From positions 1-54,700 of IMG/VR virus record IMGVR_UViG_3300028897_000119: DNA of 54,700 nucleotides; one strand, given 5' to 3'. The number at the start of each line of letters is the position of its first letter. The first letter of the stretch is position 1. Positions 46,501 through 52,947 of this stretch are shown here, in pieces. The translations under genes and the position numbers were made by a program. The notes beneath the pieces are model-generated. The model did not search any database. It was given only the letters and a program-made list of their open reading frames with translations, and had not been told where the DNA came from. This DNA comes from a virus.

Positions 46501-48025
46501 CACCTACGCCAAGATGCAAAATGTCGTCGGCAACAATGTCCTGCTCGGTAACAATGCAGGCGCCGGCGGCATCGTCGATGAGCTGACTGGCACCGAGGTC
46601 ACGGCGCTACTCGATCAGTTCACGACTACGCTGCAGGGACTCGTGCCGGGATCAGGCGGTGGCACGACAAACTTCCTGAGAGCTGATGGCACATGGGCTG
46701 CGCCGGCAGCCGGCGGCTCGATCGGCGGCTCGATCACCGACAATCAGATCGCTGTCGGTGCGGCAGCGGCCAATGACATCGAGGGCAGCGCCAACTTCAC
46801 CTACGATGGCACGACGCTCGCGATTGCGACTGGCATCCTGCCGTCAGCACCGGCGATCGAGGTGTCGAACACTCGGCCTGTAATCGTTCTCGATGAGAGT
46901 GATGCGACGGCAGACAATGGTCGCTGGTATCTCCATGCGTCAGCGGAAACCTTCGAGATTGTAGCGATCAATGACGCTAACACGGTGAGCGATCCGGCAA
47001 TCACGATCAATCGCACTGGCGCGGCAATCGACAATCTCATATTCGGTGCGCCGCTGCAGGCTCCGACCGGAAGCGCAGCAGCTCCGGGCATCGTGTTCTC
47101 GAGCGCGACAACGACCGGCTTCTACAACGTCACGACCAACACGATCGGCTTTGCCGGTGGCGGCGTGGCGCTGTGGCAGGCGAACAACAATGCGATGACG
47201 TTCCTGACCGGCAAAGATCTCATCATGGAGGACAACTCCGAGATCCAGCTCGGCACCGCAGGAGCGGACGGCAGGATCTACTCCGATGGCACGAATGTAA
47301 TCATTCAGCACTTGGTCGGGGGCGGCGACATCCTGCTCAACACGGCGACGTCAGGGCTGGTTGCCATTCAGGAGGGCGGCAGCACCAAGTTCGAGGTCAA
47401 TCACGGATCTGACCGAGTCATCATCAACGACTACACGCTCTATCTCGAGGAGCGCGCGGCGGCGCAAGGCGACACGGCCGCTTACGGTCAGCTATGGGTG
47501 CGCAACGATACGCCGAACAGCTTGATGTTCACGGACGATGCCGGCAATGACATCGTCCTGGCCAGCCAAGGTAATCCCGCCGGCATCCAAGGCGACTTCA
47601 ATACTGGCTCGCTGACGCTGACCGGCACGACATTTGCTGGTGCTCTGAACCTTGGTCTGCCGGTCTCGAGCACGTTCATGCTCTACATCGTCTTTGATTG
47701 TCAGGCGCCCTCGGCCGATGACGTCAAGATTCAGTTCGCCACGAATGCTGGCACGGTGGTCAACGGCATGGTGACGGAAAGCAACACGAATACGTCGCAG
47801 CCAATATGGGCTACTGCAGCTCAGGTTGTCACCAACTCGGTAGTCATTCCGACCAATGGCGGCGCGAATTCGCAGGGCTCAGGCACCTATGTCACGATCA
47901 TGGCGCTGGTCAAGACGGACGCCAATCCGCACACGTTCTCGCTGCGAGCAGCCAAGAACGGCACCAGCGGCGGCAACGGCTTCTTCCGCATCCATGCCGG
48001 CATGATGGCCATTCAGATCCCGTAG
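43535..48025 (+). CDS. Large tail fibre protein 2 with repeated modules (1496 aa)
   Basis: A 1496-residue fibre. The N-terminal ~150 residues match fibre 1 (24760), the likely anchor. Four copies of a module (GQxWVRNDxPNTLMFTDDxGND) occur near residues 370-395, 550-575, 900-930 and 1315-1340, each preceded by an AAxxDxxxxGQ linker. Two copies of a TTNFLRADGTWAAP motif, a classic fibre-shaft element, lie near 950 and 1050. The C-terminus (TVVNGMVTESNTNTSQPIWATAAQVVTNSVVIPTNGG...) is the probable receptor-binding tip. It likely forms a trimeric long fibre. Confidence 0.88.
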   Translation: MAVSNSTDRFNGIIASKAIKVPCKRAATTNIASLSGPLFLDFYNFNDGDRVLLTAQTNPVENGIWEVNTSSAWSRAPDWDGSRDITLNTLVTAERSSGVPVMYRVSSPATDPIVVGSTPVLLDFYFDPDNPAAADLQTVTDVGNTTTNPIQITNGSALILTEGTGRTLTMEATTNPINFTVSGAASGIQFLGAATEYFFSNDVRVAGNVTAQQNGIFVGFNSTGAESIQMSHNDTDGIISASLGYLRLQPATAVIIPDGSSSQAGIGFDGEEGMGMYRHQPNMIAWTVASARRMSLSLGGLIVHDNFMSVNDGTQSIYLNSDDLGSAILGTTGRTNLQVNGVGLDYFTLREPNFRMLEKAAAPADQAGFGQVWVRNDVPNTLMFTDDDGNDYVVGGQAFGDPLIVTRLIAGDPGTESTGISIDGVNYLGSAKVSDLGGTNLAQFILHRHSTTIAPVIVSARSNSDDATHALVTDGQSLLWITATGWDGAAYQRAAEIELEVDGTAALNDMPGRVIFSTTPAGAKVPVERMRISSEGSLYLSEIAAADTDIVGKGQLWVNSADAGLLYFTDEAGNDYSLTAGGGGGFDSFNYVYDSTTTINDPGPGNIRFNNAGGPGSSQQFAIDTTDSDGTDLYQWMLDCWGPTNGAVNGILFRIVKADDPTVYAYGSINETATISAGYVAAYINWTETNGTFTNGDACKVQITPQPYVAPPTTAFGIYVGREDIGGQPLNGVLQSSLITHPLNVGTATLNFIQGGTYSITMNAGSVTTSGAAICRHNASNRHEWYGSGNILPRLQVTETSVVIGHGNDAGNGAPQLYLRERTSLTAPGTGWGGLAVLNSTPNQLWFIDDANNTYNLTNPGAAATVISAGWSTGSGGSFTVGANAPFFYTEQAANDTPAAGQGQVWVRNDTPNTLMFTDDAGGDHPLSIIFTSTENGLAPASGGGTTNFLRADGTWAAPPGGGITQLTGDVTAGPGSGSQAATIANDAVTYAKMQNVVGNNVLLGNNAGAGGIVDELTGTEVTALLDQFTTTLQGLVPGSGGGTTNFLRADGTWAAPAAGGSIGGSITDNQIAVGAAAANDIEGSANFTYDGTTLAIATGILPSAPAIEVSNTRPVIVLDESDATADNGRWYLHASAETFEIVAINDANTVSDPAITINRTGAAIDNLIFGAPLQAPTGSAAAPGIVFSSATTTGFYNVTTNTIGFAGGGVALWQANNNAMTFLTGKDLIMEDNSEIQLGTAGADGRIYSDGTNVIIQHLVGGGDILLNTATSGLVAIQEGGSTKFEVNHGSDRVIINDYTLYLEERAAAQGDTAAYGQLWVRNDTPNSLMFTDDAGNDIVLASQGNPAGIQGDFNTGSLTLTGTTFAGALNLGLPVSSTFMLYIVFDCQAPSADDVKIQFATNAGTVVNGMVTESNTNTSQPIWATAAQVVTNSVVIPTNGGANSQGSGTYVTIMALVKTDANPHTFSLRAAKNGTSGGNGFFRIHAGMMAIQIP

Positions 48026-48033
48026 GAGGGAGC

Positions 48034-48354
48034 ATGAAATTCAGAATCGTCTACAACGCATGGTGGATGCGACGCGGGTGGGGCATGGTGTTCTGGTCGT
48101 GGATGTGGTTTGGCCTCAAGGAGTCCGAGGTCAGCGATCGGCACTACCGGCACGAGCTGCAGCATTGCTATCAGGTGAAGCGCAAGGGGCGGCTATGGTT
48201 TCTGATTTCCTACGCGCTCTTGTGGCTGCGGCACGGAGCATTTTGGGGCGGCTATCGCAATCATCCCTACGAGGTCGAAGCCCGCCAGCACCAAGACAAT
48301 CCGCTGACAGCGGAGGAAATCGCATGGCGGGAGCGCCGGAGGATAACGCTATGA
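48034..48354 (+). CDS. Membrane-associated mini-gluzincin-like metalloprotease (106 aa)
   Basis: ATG 48034 follows TAGGAGGGAGC, well placed. The 106-residue protein has a Trp-rich N-terminus (YNAWWMRRGWGMVFWSWMWFGL), then HELQH at 40-44, an apolar segment LWFLISYALLWLRHGAFWGGY (54-74), and NHPYEVEAR at 76-84. HExxH plus a distal N-x-x-Y-E..EA is the layout of mini-gluzincin zinc proteases. It sits between the long fibre and the endolysin, overlapping the latter by ATGA, so it may act at the envelope or during late maturation. Activity is inferred. Confidence 0.65.
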   Translation: MKFRIVYNAWWMRRGWGMVFWSWMWFGLKESEVSDRHYRHELQHCYQVKRKGRLWFLISYALLWLRHGAFWGGYRNHPYEVEARQHQDNPLTAEEIAWRERRRITL

Positions 48355-48800
48355 ACGTGACCGCATTCGACATCGCACAGCGATTCACCGGGATTCAGGA
48401 GGTCGGTGGCAGCGTCGATAACCCGCAGATCCTCGCCATGCTCAAGCTCGACAACTCGTGGCCTGAGAATGACGAGGTGCCGTGGTGCTCGGCCTTCGTG
48501 AACTACATCGCGTGGCTGCTCCGGCTGCCGAGATCCAAGGATCTGCGGGCCCGCTCATGGCTCAGTGTCGGCAAGGGCATCACGCTCGAGCAGGCCGAGC
48601 CCGGATTCGACATCGTGATTCTCAAGCGCGGGCAGGGAGACCAGCCGGGGCCGGAGGTCATCGACGCTCCTGGGCATGTGGGTTTCTACGCCGGCAGGAG
48701 CGACGCTCTCATTGAGGTGCTAGGCGGCAACCAAAGCGACACGGTCAAGGTTTCGCGATATGCTTCGAGCCGACTTCTCGGTGTGCGGAGACTGCTATGA
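48351..48800 (+). CDS. Endolysin, CHAP/NlpC-P60-like (TIGR02594-type)
   Basis: A 149-residue cysteine amidase/endopeptidase from ATG 48351 (GCCGGAGGATAACGCT upstream). The pattern GIQEVGGSVDNPQIL, DEVPWCSAFVNYIAW (Cys46), FDIVILKRG, PGHVGFYAG (His109) and VLGGNQSDTVKVSRY (Asn127) gives a Cys-His-Asn triad. It has no signal peptide, so it needs a holin to reach the peptidoglycan. It digests peptide bridges of the cell wall at the end of infection. Confidence 0.9.
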   Translation: MNVTAFDIAQRFTGIQEVGGSVDNPQILAMLKLDNSWPENDEVPWCSAFVNYIAWLLRLPRSKDLRARSWLSVGKGITLEQAEPGFDIVILKRGQGDQPGPEVIDAPGHVGFYAGRSDALIEVLGGNQSDTVKVSRYASSRLLGVRRLL

Positions 48801-49255
48801 GGGATTGGATTTCGGACAGGTGGGCGCGGCTCAAGGTGTGGAGTCGCCGGCAGTGGCAGCGGTTCAAGGCGTGGATCTACAGCATTCTGGTGGGCCTCGG
48901 CCTGATTACCGGCGTTGCCCTGGCTGACAATGACGTCAATCTTTCGTGGACCAATGCGACGCAGTACGAGGATGGCACCGCCATGCCGGTCGAGGAGATC
49001 GAGGAGACGGTGCTCTACAAGCAATCGTTCCCGCTCGACGGCACTGGCATGTCGGATCCTCGCAGCTACACGGAGCTCGCGCGGGTGCCGCCTTCGGTAA
49101 CTACTTACTTGGACGCGAACCAGCCGAACGGGGTGCATTGCTACGTGGCGACACACATTGCGACCAATGGCGAGGAGTCGCAGCAATCGAACGAGTCCTG
49201 CAAGACGATAGATGTCCGGCTTCCGGGCGCTCCGCAGGGCCTCAGTGCCAACTGA
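48797..49255 (+). CDS. Secreted protein with fibronectin-III-like domain (152 aa)
   Basis: ATGA-coupled to the endolysin. A very basic N-terminus (RRQWQRFKAW) precedes a 17-residue apolar segment ending ALA, consistent with a signal peptide or anchor; the mature part (DVNLSWTNATQYEDGTAMPVEEIEETVLYKQSF, YTELARVPPSVTTYLDANQPNGVHCYVATHIATNGEESQQSNES) has the strand order of an FN3 domain, with two Cys. It may work in the periplasm during lysis or act on the cell surface. Confidence 0.7.
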   Translation: MRDWISDRWARLKVWSRRQWQRFKAWIYSILVGLGLITGVALADNDVNLSWTNATQYEDGTAMPVEEIEETVLYKQSFPLDGTGMSDPRSYTELARVPPSVTTYLDANQPNGVHCYVATHIATNGEESQQSNESCKTIDVRLPGAPQGLSAN

Positions 49256-49270
49256 CAAGGAGGTATGGCA

Positions 49271-49633
49271 ATGGCAGTAAAACGACCGGGATTCAACAAC
49301 GCGAGCGGCTCGCGCAATCGGCGCGTCAATCGCTACGCGAACGCAGGCGACAATCGTCCTGACCGCCGGCACAAGGTAGTGGCCGGCACCACGATCGGCT
49401 TCAATACAGTGCCGACGCCGGACGAGGTCACGGATTCGGCAAACGGTCTCGGCGGCTACGAGGTCGGCGAGTACATCGGGGTCGAGGGATCCACCGGCAA
49501 CGATGGTGTGCTCAGTGTGCAGACCGTTGCGGCCGGTGCCCTTGGCGTGAATGAGGCGCTGACGCTCGAGGGGGCAGGCGCAGCAGTCAGGCTGGCGTCG
49601 CTCAACAACGAAATCGTCAACCGCTTCTCATAG
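49271..49633 (+). CDS. Unknown protein, possible head-associated protein (120 aa)
   Basis: I place the start at ATG 49271, six bases after AAGGAGGT; ATG 49265 touches the ribosome site and is less likely. The basic start (KRPGFNNASGSRNRRVNRYANAGDNRPDRRHK) precedes a beta-rich part (TTIGFNTVPTPDEVTDSANGLGGYEVGEYIGVEGSTGNDGVLSVQTVAAGALGVNEALTLEGAGAAVRL). Unusual for the lysis region, since it looks like a structural or adhesion protein. Followed by a terminator-like hairpin. Confidence 0.6.
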   Translation: MAVKRPGFNNASGSRNRRVNRYANAGDNRPDRRHKVVAGTTIGFNTVPTPDEVTDSANGLGGYEVGEYIGVEGSTGNDGVLSVQTVAAGALGVNEALTLEGAGAAVRLASLNNEIVNRFS

Positions 49634-49667
49634 GGGCGCCCCGGAGGAGAACAGCGTCAGGGGCTTG

Positions 49668-49710
49668 CCGGCGAGGTTTTTGCTGTTTCTCTCGCCGGAC
49701 CCTTTTTTGA
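49668..49710 (+). terminator. Rho-independent-like terminator
   Basis: CCGGCGAG (49668-49675) pairs with CTCGCCGG (49691-49698), followed by ACCCTTTTTTGA. The 15-base loop is also T-rich. It separates the 49271 gene from the holin/spanin genes. Confidence 0.7.
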
Positions 49711-49723
49711 CAAGGAGGTCAAT

Positions 49724-49921
49724 GTGCCTAAGAAGCCATCAAGTACGATCACCGCAGCTACGCTGGCCGGCATGGGAATGGCGGCCATATGGGCGCTCGT
49801 CGATAACTTCACTGCCGTCTCGGTATCGCCGACCGTGGTCAGCACCACGACGACATTCATTTCGGCGCTGGTCGGCTACATGAAACGCGAGCTGGTACTC
49901 AAGCCGGAGGATCTCGGTTGA
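49724..49921 (+). CDS. Putative holin (65 aa)
   Basis: GTG 49724 behind CAAGGAGGTCAAT. The 65-residue protein has an apolar helix (TAATLAGMGMAAIWALVDNF) and a second, weaker one (VVSTTTTFISALVGYM), then a charged end (KRELVLKPEDLG), as in small class II holins. It lies just before the spanin pair and shares its operon. It would open the inner membrane for the signal-less endolysin. The identity rests on size, topology and position. Confidence 0.6.
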   Translation: MPKKPSSTITAATLAGMGMAAIWALVDNFTAVSVSPTVVSTTTTFISALVGYMKRELVLKPEDLG

Positions 49922-50223
49922 AAAAGTGGCTCATCATCCTCGGCGGGGCATTGCTGGCGGCGGCGCTGGCGATCCTGGGTCGGGACTCGAGGGCGCTCAG
50001 GCGCACCGAGGAGCAGCGTGACGAGATCCTGCAGACCGGCATCGACGAGAATAGCGCCAAGGCCCGCAAGCTGGCTGCCAAGGCTGAGAAGCGCAAGGCT
50101 GACGCGCAGGCGGCAGTCGATGAAACCGTGAGGAGGCTCGATGCTCTCGATGAAAAGGACAACGACATGGGCGATCTGCTTTCTGATTGGCAGTCTGAGC
50201 GGGTGCGCCAGCGATCCGGTTGA
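49918..50223 (+). CDS. i-spanin-like protein (Rz-like), TTG start
   Basis: TTG 49918 overlaps the holin stop and follows CCGGAGGATCTCGG. The 101-residue product has an N-terminal membrane segment (WLIILGGALLAAALAILG, about 4-21) and a long charged coiled coil (RTEEQRDEILQTGIDENSAKARKLAAKAEKRKADAQAAVDETVRRLDALDEKDNDM), the layout of an inner-membrane spanin. Its end overlaps the lipoprotein gene by 83 bases, as Rz/Rz1 genes do. It fuses inner and outer membranes with its partner in the last step of lysis. Confidence 0.75.
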   Translation: MKKWLIILGGALLAAALAILGRDSRALRRTEEQRDEILQTGIDENSAKARKLAAKAEKRKADAQAAVDETVRRLDALDEKDNDMGDLLSDWQSERVRQRSG

Positions 50224-50581
50224 GCTCCCGCCGTGGGATCTTGAATACGCGACGGTCGAGGTCGCCAAGCCTGTCAGGCTGCCTGAGATGCCCTCTCCCG
50301 TATCCTCGACCGAGGAGACGGTGACATTCAGCAAGGATGGCTTCGAGGCGCTGGTGCGATACACGGTGGTTGCTGGCGGCAATTACGAGGCTGCCGAAGC
50401 GAACGCCGAGGCCCTCGAGGATCTCAGCAAGGCGTATAACCATCTCATCGACGCCGGCCAGCTACAGCAGCAGTTCACTCAGGTACGCGAGGAGCAGCTC
50501 GAGCGCGAGCGGCGCGATCACTTCATGGATAACTGGTTTCATCGGGGCTTGATAGCCCTCGGATTATTGGTGGCCCTATGA
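50141..50581 (+). CDS. Spanin lipoprotein with a C-terminal membrane segment (146 aa)
   Basis: ATG 50141 lies inside the i-spanin gene, behind GAGGAGGCTCG. Residues 8-22 form a lipoprotein signal ending in the lipobox LSGC (Cys22), so the mature end would be attached to the outer membrane. A Pro-containing region (EVAKPVRLPEMPSPVSS) and a helical, acidic domain follow, then a C-terminal apolar segment (WFHRGLIALGLLVAL, 132-146). Lipobox plus C-terminal membrane helix is the u-spanin (T1 gp11) architecture, unlike the short Rz1 type. Confidence 0.75.
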   Translation: MLSMKRTTTWAICFLIGSLSGCASDPVELPPWDLEYATVEVAKPVRLPEMPSPVSSTEETVTFSKDGFEALVRYTVVAGGNYEAAEANAEALEDLSKAYNHLIDAGQLQQQFTQVREEQLERERRDHFMDNWFHRGLIALGLLVAL

Positions 50582-51336
50582 CTCTCAAGACAAAGGTTCG
50601 GCTCTACTACGCGCTGGTATGGGCGGTATTCATCCTGTGGTTCGCCTTCGGGTGGAACATCGCCGAGGCCGGCGGCAACAAAAACGACGAGGTCGATGTC
50701 GATGTCAACGTGGATACGCCTGTCGATGTTGACGTCACCGGCGGCGACGTCAACGTGCCGGTGGATGTTACGACTGGTCCTGTATCGGTGCAGGGCGGTG
50801 ACGTCAGCACTAACATGCAGTTCGACTCCAAGGCGCTCGGCATTGCGAATAGCCTGGGCGATGTCGATATTGCTGACTGCCTCGGCTCGACGCAGTGGTC
50901 AACGCCGGTGTTCGGACGGCAGGGTCTCGTGCTGAATCAGGTGTGCATGGCTGAGTTTTACCTGACGGCTGGCAAGTACAAGCTGGCGGCCATGTCGCTG
51001 TGCAACGTCAAAGAGATCCTCAAGGAATTCGAGAGCGAGGAGGAGTGTGAGGAGGCTCACGACTTCACGCCGGTCGCGCCGGCCCCGGAGCCCGCCAGCG
51101 AGATCCTCGAGCAACGAATGCAGATCGAGGAGTATCACGAGGAGGACATCGAGCAGGTGCAAATGCAGCAGCAGCAGCTCGTCGCCCGCATCGAGGCCCT
51201 CGAGAAACGGCCGGAGCCAGCCCCGCGAGTAGTCCGGGCGCCGGCCCCGGAGCCCAAGCCGGCATTCTCGGAGGAGCAAAAGCGCGCTGCTTGGGCTGCT
51301 CTCATGGGTGGCAGTGAGGACGAGGACGATGAGTGA
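50578..51336 (+). CDS. Unknown secreted/membrane protein with VDV-rich repeats (252 aa)
   Basis: ATGA-coupled to the spanin lipoprotein. An N-terminal apolar segment (YYALVWAVFILWFAFGWNIAEA, about 10-31) may be a signal peptide cleaved after AEA. Then comes a repetitive stretch (DVDVNVDTPVDVDVTGGDVNVPVDVTTGPVSVQGGDV), a part with four Cys, and a Glu/Gln-rich coiled coil with a Pro-rich tail. It is presumably periplasmic and may assist or regulate lysis; no family recognised. Confidence 0.65.
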   Translation: MTLKTKVRLYYALVWAVFILWFAFGWNIAEAGGNKNDEVDVDVNVDTPVDVDVTGGDVNVPVDVTTGPVSVQGGDVSTNMQFDSKALGIANSLGDVDIADCLGSTQWSTPVFGRQGLVLNQVCMAEFYLTAGKYKLAAMSLCNVKEILKEFESEEECEEAHDFTPVAPAPEPASEILEQRMQIEEYHEEDIEQVQMQQQQLVARIEALEKRPEPAPRVVRAPAPEPKPAFSEEQKRAAWAALMGGSEDEDDE

Positions 51337-51643
51337 GGAGATAACCGTAAAGGACGCCGCCAAGGCGATCGCTACCAGCAAGGCGCTGCTCGCGTCGATC
51401 ATTGCCGCATTCACGCTCATGTCAGCGGTCGGCATCGCGATCCTCGAGTGGCGCGTGAGCGTCAATGTAGCTGAGGCGCTGGCTGCCCAGGATCTCGGCA
51501 CCGATGCCAAGATCGTCGCTATGGATTCAGCGATCGCCGACAACAAGCGCACCGGCTCTGAGAATGCCGAGGACATCGAGCAAAATCGAGAGCGTGTCGA
51601 GGCTGCCTTCGCCGCGCTGTTGGGGAGGCAGAATGACCCCTGA
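51329..51643 (+). CDS. Small membrane protein (104 aa)
   Basis: ATG 51329 overlaps the previous stop (ATGAGTGA). After a short cytoplasmic start, one membrane helix (LLASIIAAFTLMSAVGIAILEW, about 22-43) and an acidic, helical tail (DAKIVAMDSAIADNKRTGSENAEDIEQNRERVEAAFAALLG). It may be a second holin, an antiholin or an accessory membrane protein; the following gene has a similar one-helix plus coiled-coil layout. Confidence 0.6.
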   Translation: MSEEITVKDAAKAIATSKALLASIIAAFTLMSAVGIAILEWRVSVNVAEALAAQDLGTDAKIVAMDSAIADNKRTGSENAEDIEQNRERVEAAFAALLGRQNDP

Positions 51644-51836
51644 GTTATGGACCGCCATCATCGGGCAGACCATTGTGATCGTGCTTGCGATCATCGGTGG
51701 GCTGCGCCACACCGAGAAGCGCATCACCAAGATCGAGACCAAGGTCGAGGGTCTCGAGCAGCAGGTTCAGGCGGTTCCGGGGATCTCGCGCGCGGTCGCT
51801 CGTCTCGAGGGTAGGGCTCAGGCCCAAGCCAAATAA
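51633..51836 (+). CDS. Small membrane protein with coiled coil (67 aa), last late gene
   Basis: ATG 51633 behind GGGGAGGCAGA, overlapping the previous gene. One membrane helix (LWTAIIGQTIVIVLAIIGGL) followed by a coiled coil (HTEKRITKIETKVEGLEQQVQAVPGISRAVARLEG), resembling haemolysin XhlA-like phage membrane proteins in layout. It ends the late plus-strand block; its stop lies within the T-tract of the convergent terminator. Confidence 0.65.
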   Translation: MTPELWTAIIGQTIVIVLAIIGGLRHTEKRITKIETKVEGLEQQVQAVPGISRAVARLEGRAQAQAK

Positions 51837-51857
51837 AAAGGGCGCCTTTCGGCGCCC
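51835..51857 (-). terminator. Intrinsic terminator of the minus-strand recombination operon
   Basis: On the minus strand GGGCGCC (complement of 51851-51857), loop GAAA, GGCGCCC (complement of 51840-51846), then TTTTTATTT. A stable stem, tetraloop and U-tract make a good Rho-independent terminator for the 54039-51961 operon. On the plus strand the same stem sits right after the last late gene with only a short downstream pyrimidine run, so it may act in both directions. Confidence 0.85.
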
Positions 51858-51960
51858 TCTCCCTGCACTTTTCACTAGCCGCAGCAGGCTCGGCTTACGC
51901 GAGGTGTCAGCCTCTCAGCCGACCGGGGGTTGTTTTAGATTCCAGACGTCATCGCTACCC

Positions 51961-52281
51961 CTAATGCGACGTCTCTGGTTCTGCGGAGGGAGGAGCCGCA
52001 GGCTCAGGGGGGAACACATCGGATTCCGGCGCCCTGGGGGCATCGTTCCATGCCTTGCTCGCCCGCGTCAATGTCTCCTGCGGATCCTGCGTGTAGTTAT
52101 TGCGAAACTCTACGGACCAGTCGCCGCAGCAGCTACCCATTGCGCGACCGTACTTGGCGCGCTCCGGCATCTCGATCAGCAGGCCATCGGGAAACTGCCC
52201 GCATGGACACATCTTGATCGGCGGCTGCTCGAGTTTCGGTGGCTGTTGCTGCAATGGGATTGTGGGTGGTCTTGAGCTCAT
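51961..52281 (-). CDS. Lar-like (restriction alleviation) zinc-finger protein
   Basis: A 106-residue protein from ATG 52281, with AAGGAGAAGCT upstream. The middle, KMCPCGQFPDGLLIEMPERAKYGRAMGSCCGDWSVEFRNNYTQDPQETLTRASKAWNDAPR, follows the Lar pattern: a paired Cys motif, a second Cys pair, then a helix with acidic residues and AWN. A Pro-rich tail follows. Lar of Rac prophage relieves type I restriction by stimulating host modification; here it may protect phage DNA, perhaps together with the methylase-like protein. Cys spacing is less regular than in standard Lar. Confidence 0.6.
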   Translation of the reverse strand: MSSRPPTIPLQQQPPKLEQPPIKMCPCGQFPDGLLIEMPERAKYGRAMGSCCGDWSVEFRNNYTQDPQETLTRASKAWNDAPRAPESDVFPPEPAAPPSAEPETSH

Positions 52282-52296
52282 AGCTTCTCCTTGTCG

Positions 52297-52947
52297 TTAG
52301 GCCAGTCCGGCCAGTTCATAGCACTCGAGCATGAATTCCTGACAGCGGTGCTCCATTTGCTCGATCAGCTTGTTGTCTCTCGGCACCGCGACTCGGTGGA
52401 TCTTCTGCACGAGGCCGCCTTCGAGGTTGTCGCCGATGTAGTAGTTGATGAACCACCAGTAGGAGAACCCGGTCAGCATCATGTGGCCTTGCACTTGGTG
52501 CCGGTTTTCGGCGGGGCAAGCTCGCGTGGTGCCTTTGTGCTGCTCGGCAATCTCCCGGTACTTCTTGTAGTTCTTGAACAGCGCGCGGCATTTTACCTCA
52601 CCGCCGGCATCGTAGTTGGGAAGATGCAGGAGGTCAGGCGAGCCGGCGAGCCAGTCGAATTTCTCCGAGATCAGGAACACGTTGTGCTCAACATCGACAT
52701 CGTACTTGAACTCGTAGCCGGCGATCGCACGAGGCTCGTGCTCCCTGCCGTGCTGAGCCCACTCGGGGTTCTCCTCGACATGCTTGTGACCGAGGAGCTC
52801 GAGGACTTTCTCATGCCGATATTTCTGATACCGTTTCGTTGTCGGCTTGGCCATTACATCGGCGAGGCGGGAGCAGGTAATCCGATTTCTGCGGAGGTCT
52901 AACCACTCATCGGATCCCTGCTCAACGGTGACTATGCGGCAGTCCAT
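52297..52947 (-). CDS. YqaJ-like recombination exonuclease
   Basis: A 216-residue lambda-exonuclease/YqaJ superfamily protein. Motifs in order: QGSDEWLDLRRNRITCSRL (10-28), HGREHEPRA with Glu71, AGSPDLL with Asp105, GEVKC with Glu117 and Lys119, and HQVQGHMMLTG (150-160). These match the catalytic D-ExK core and the Q-x(n)-Q box. It resects 5' ends at double-strand breaks and makes single strands for ERF. The start ATG 52947 overlaps the ERF stop by one base (TAATG), so the pair is translationally coupled. Confidence 0.92.
   Translation of the reverse strand: MDCRIVTVEQGSDEWLDLRRNRITCSRLADVMAKPTTKRYQKYRHEKVLELLGHKHVEENPEWAQHGREHEPRAIAGYEFKYDVDVEHNVFLISEKFDWLAGSPDLLHLPNYDAGGEVKCRALFKNYKKYREIAEQHKGTTRACPAENRHQVQGHMMLTGFSYWWFINYYIGDNLEGGLVQKIHRVAVPRDNKLIEQMEHRCQEFMLECYELAGLA

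Noticed and set aside
43535-48025. Repeated sequence as a CRISPR-like array
   Set aside because: The repeats are in-frame protein modules of uneven spacing within one fibre gene, not short identical DNA repeats with spacers.
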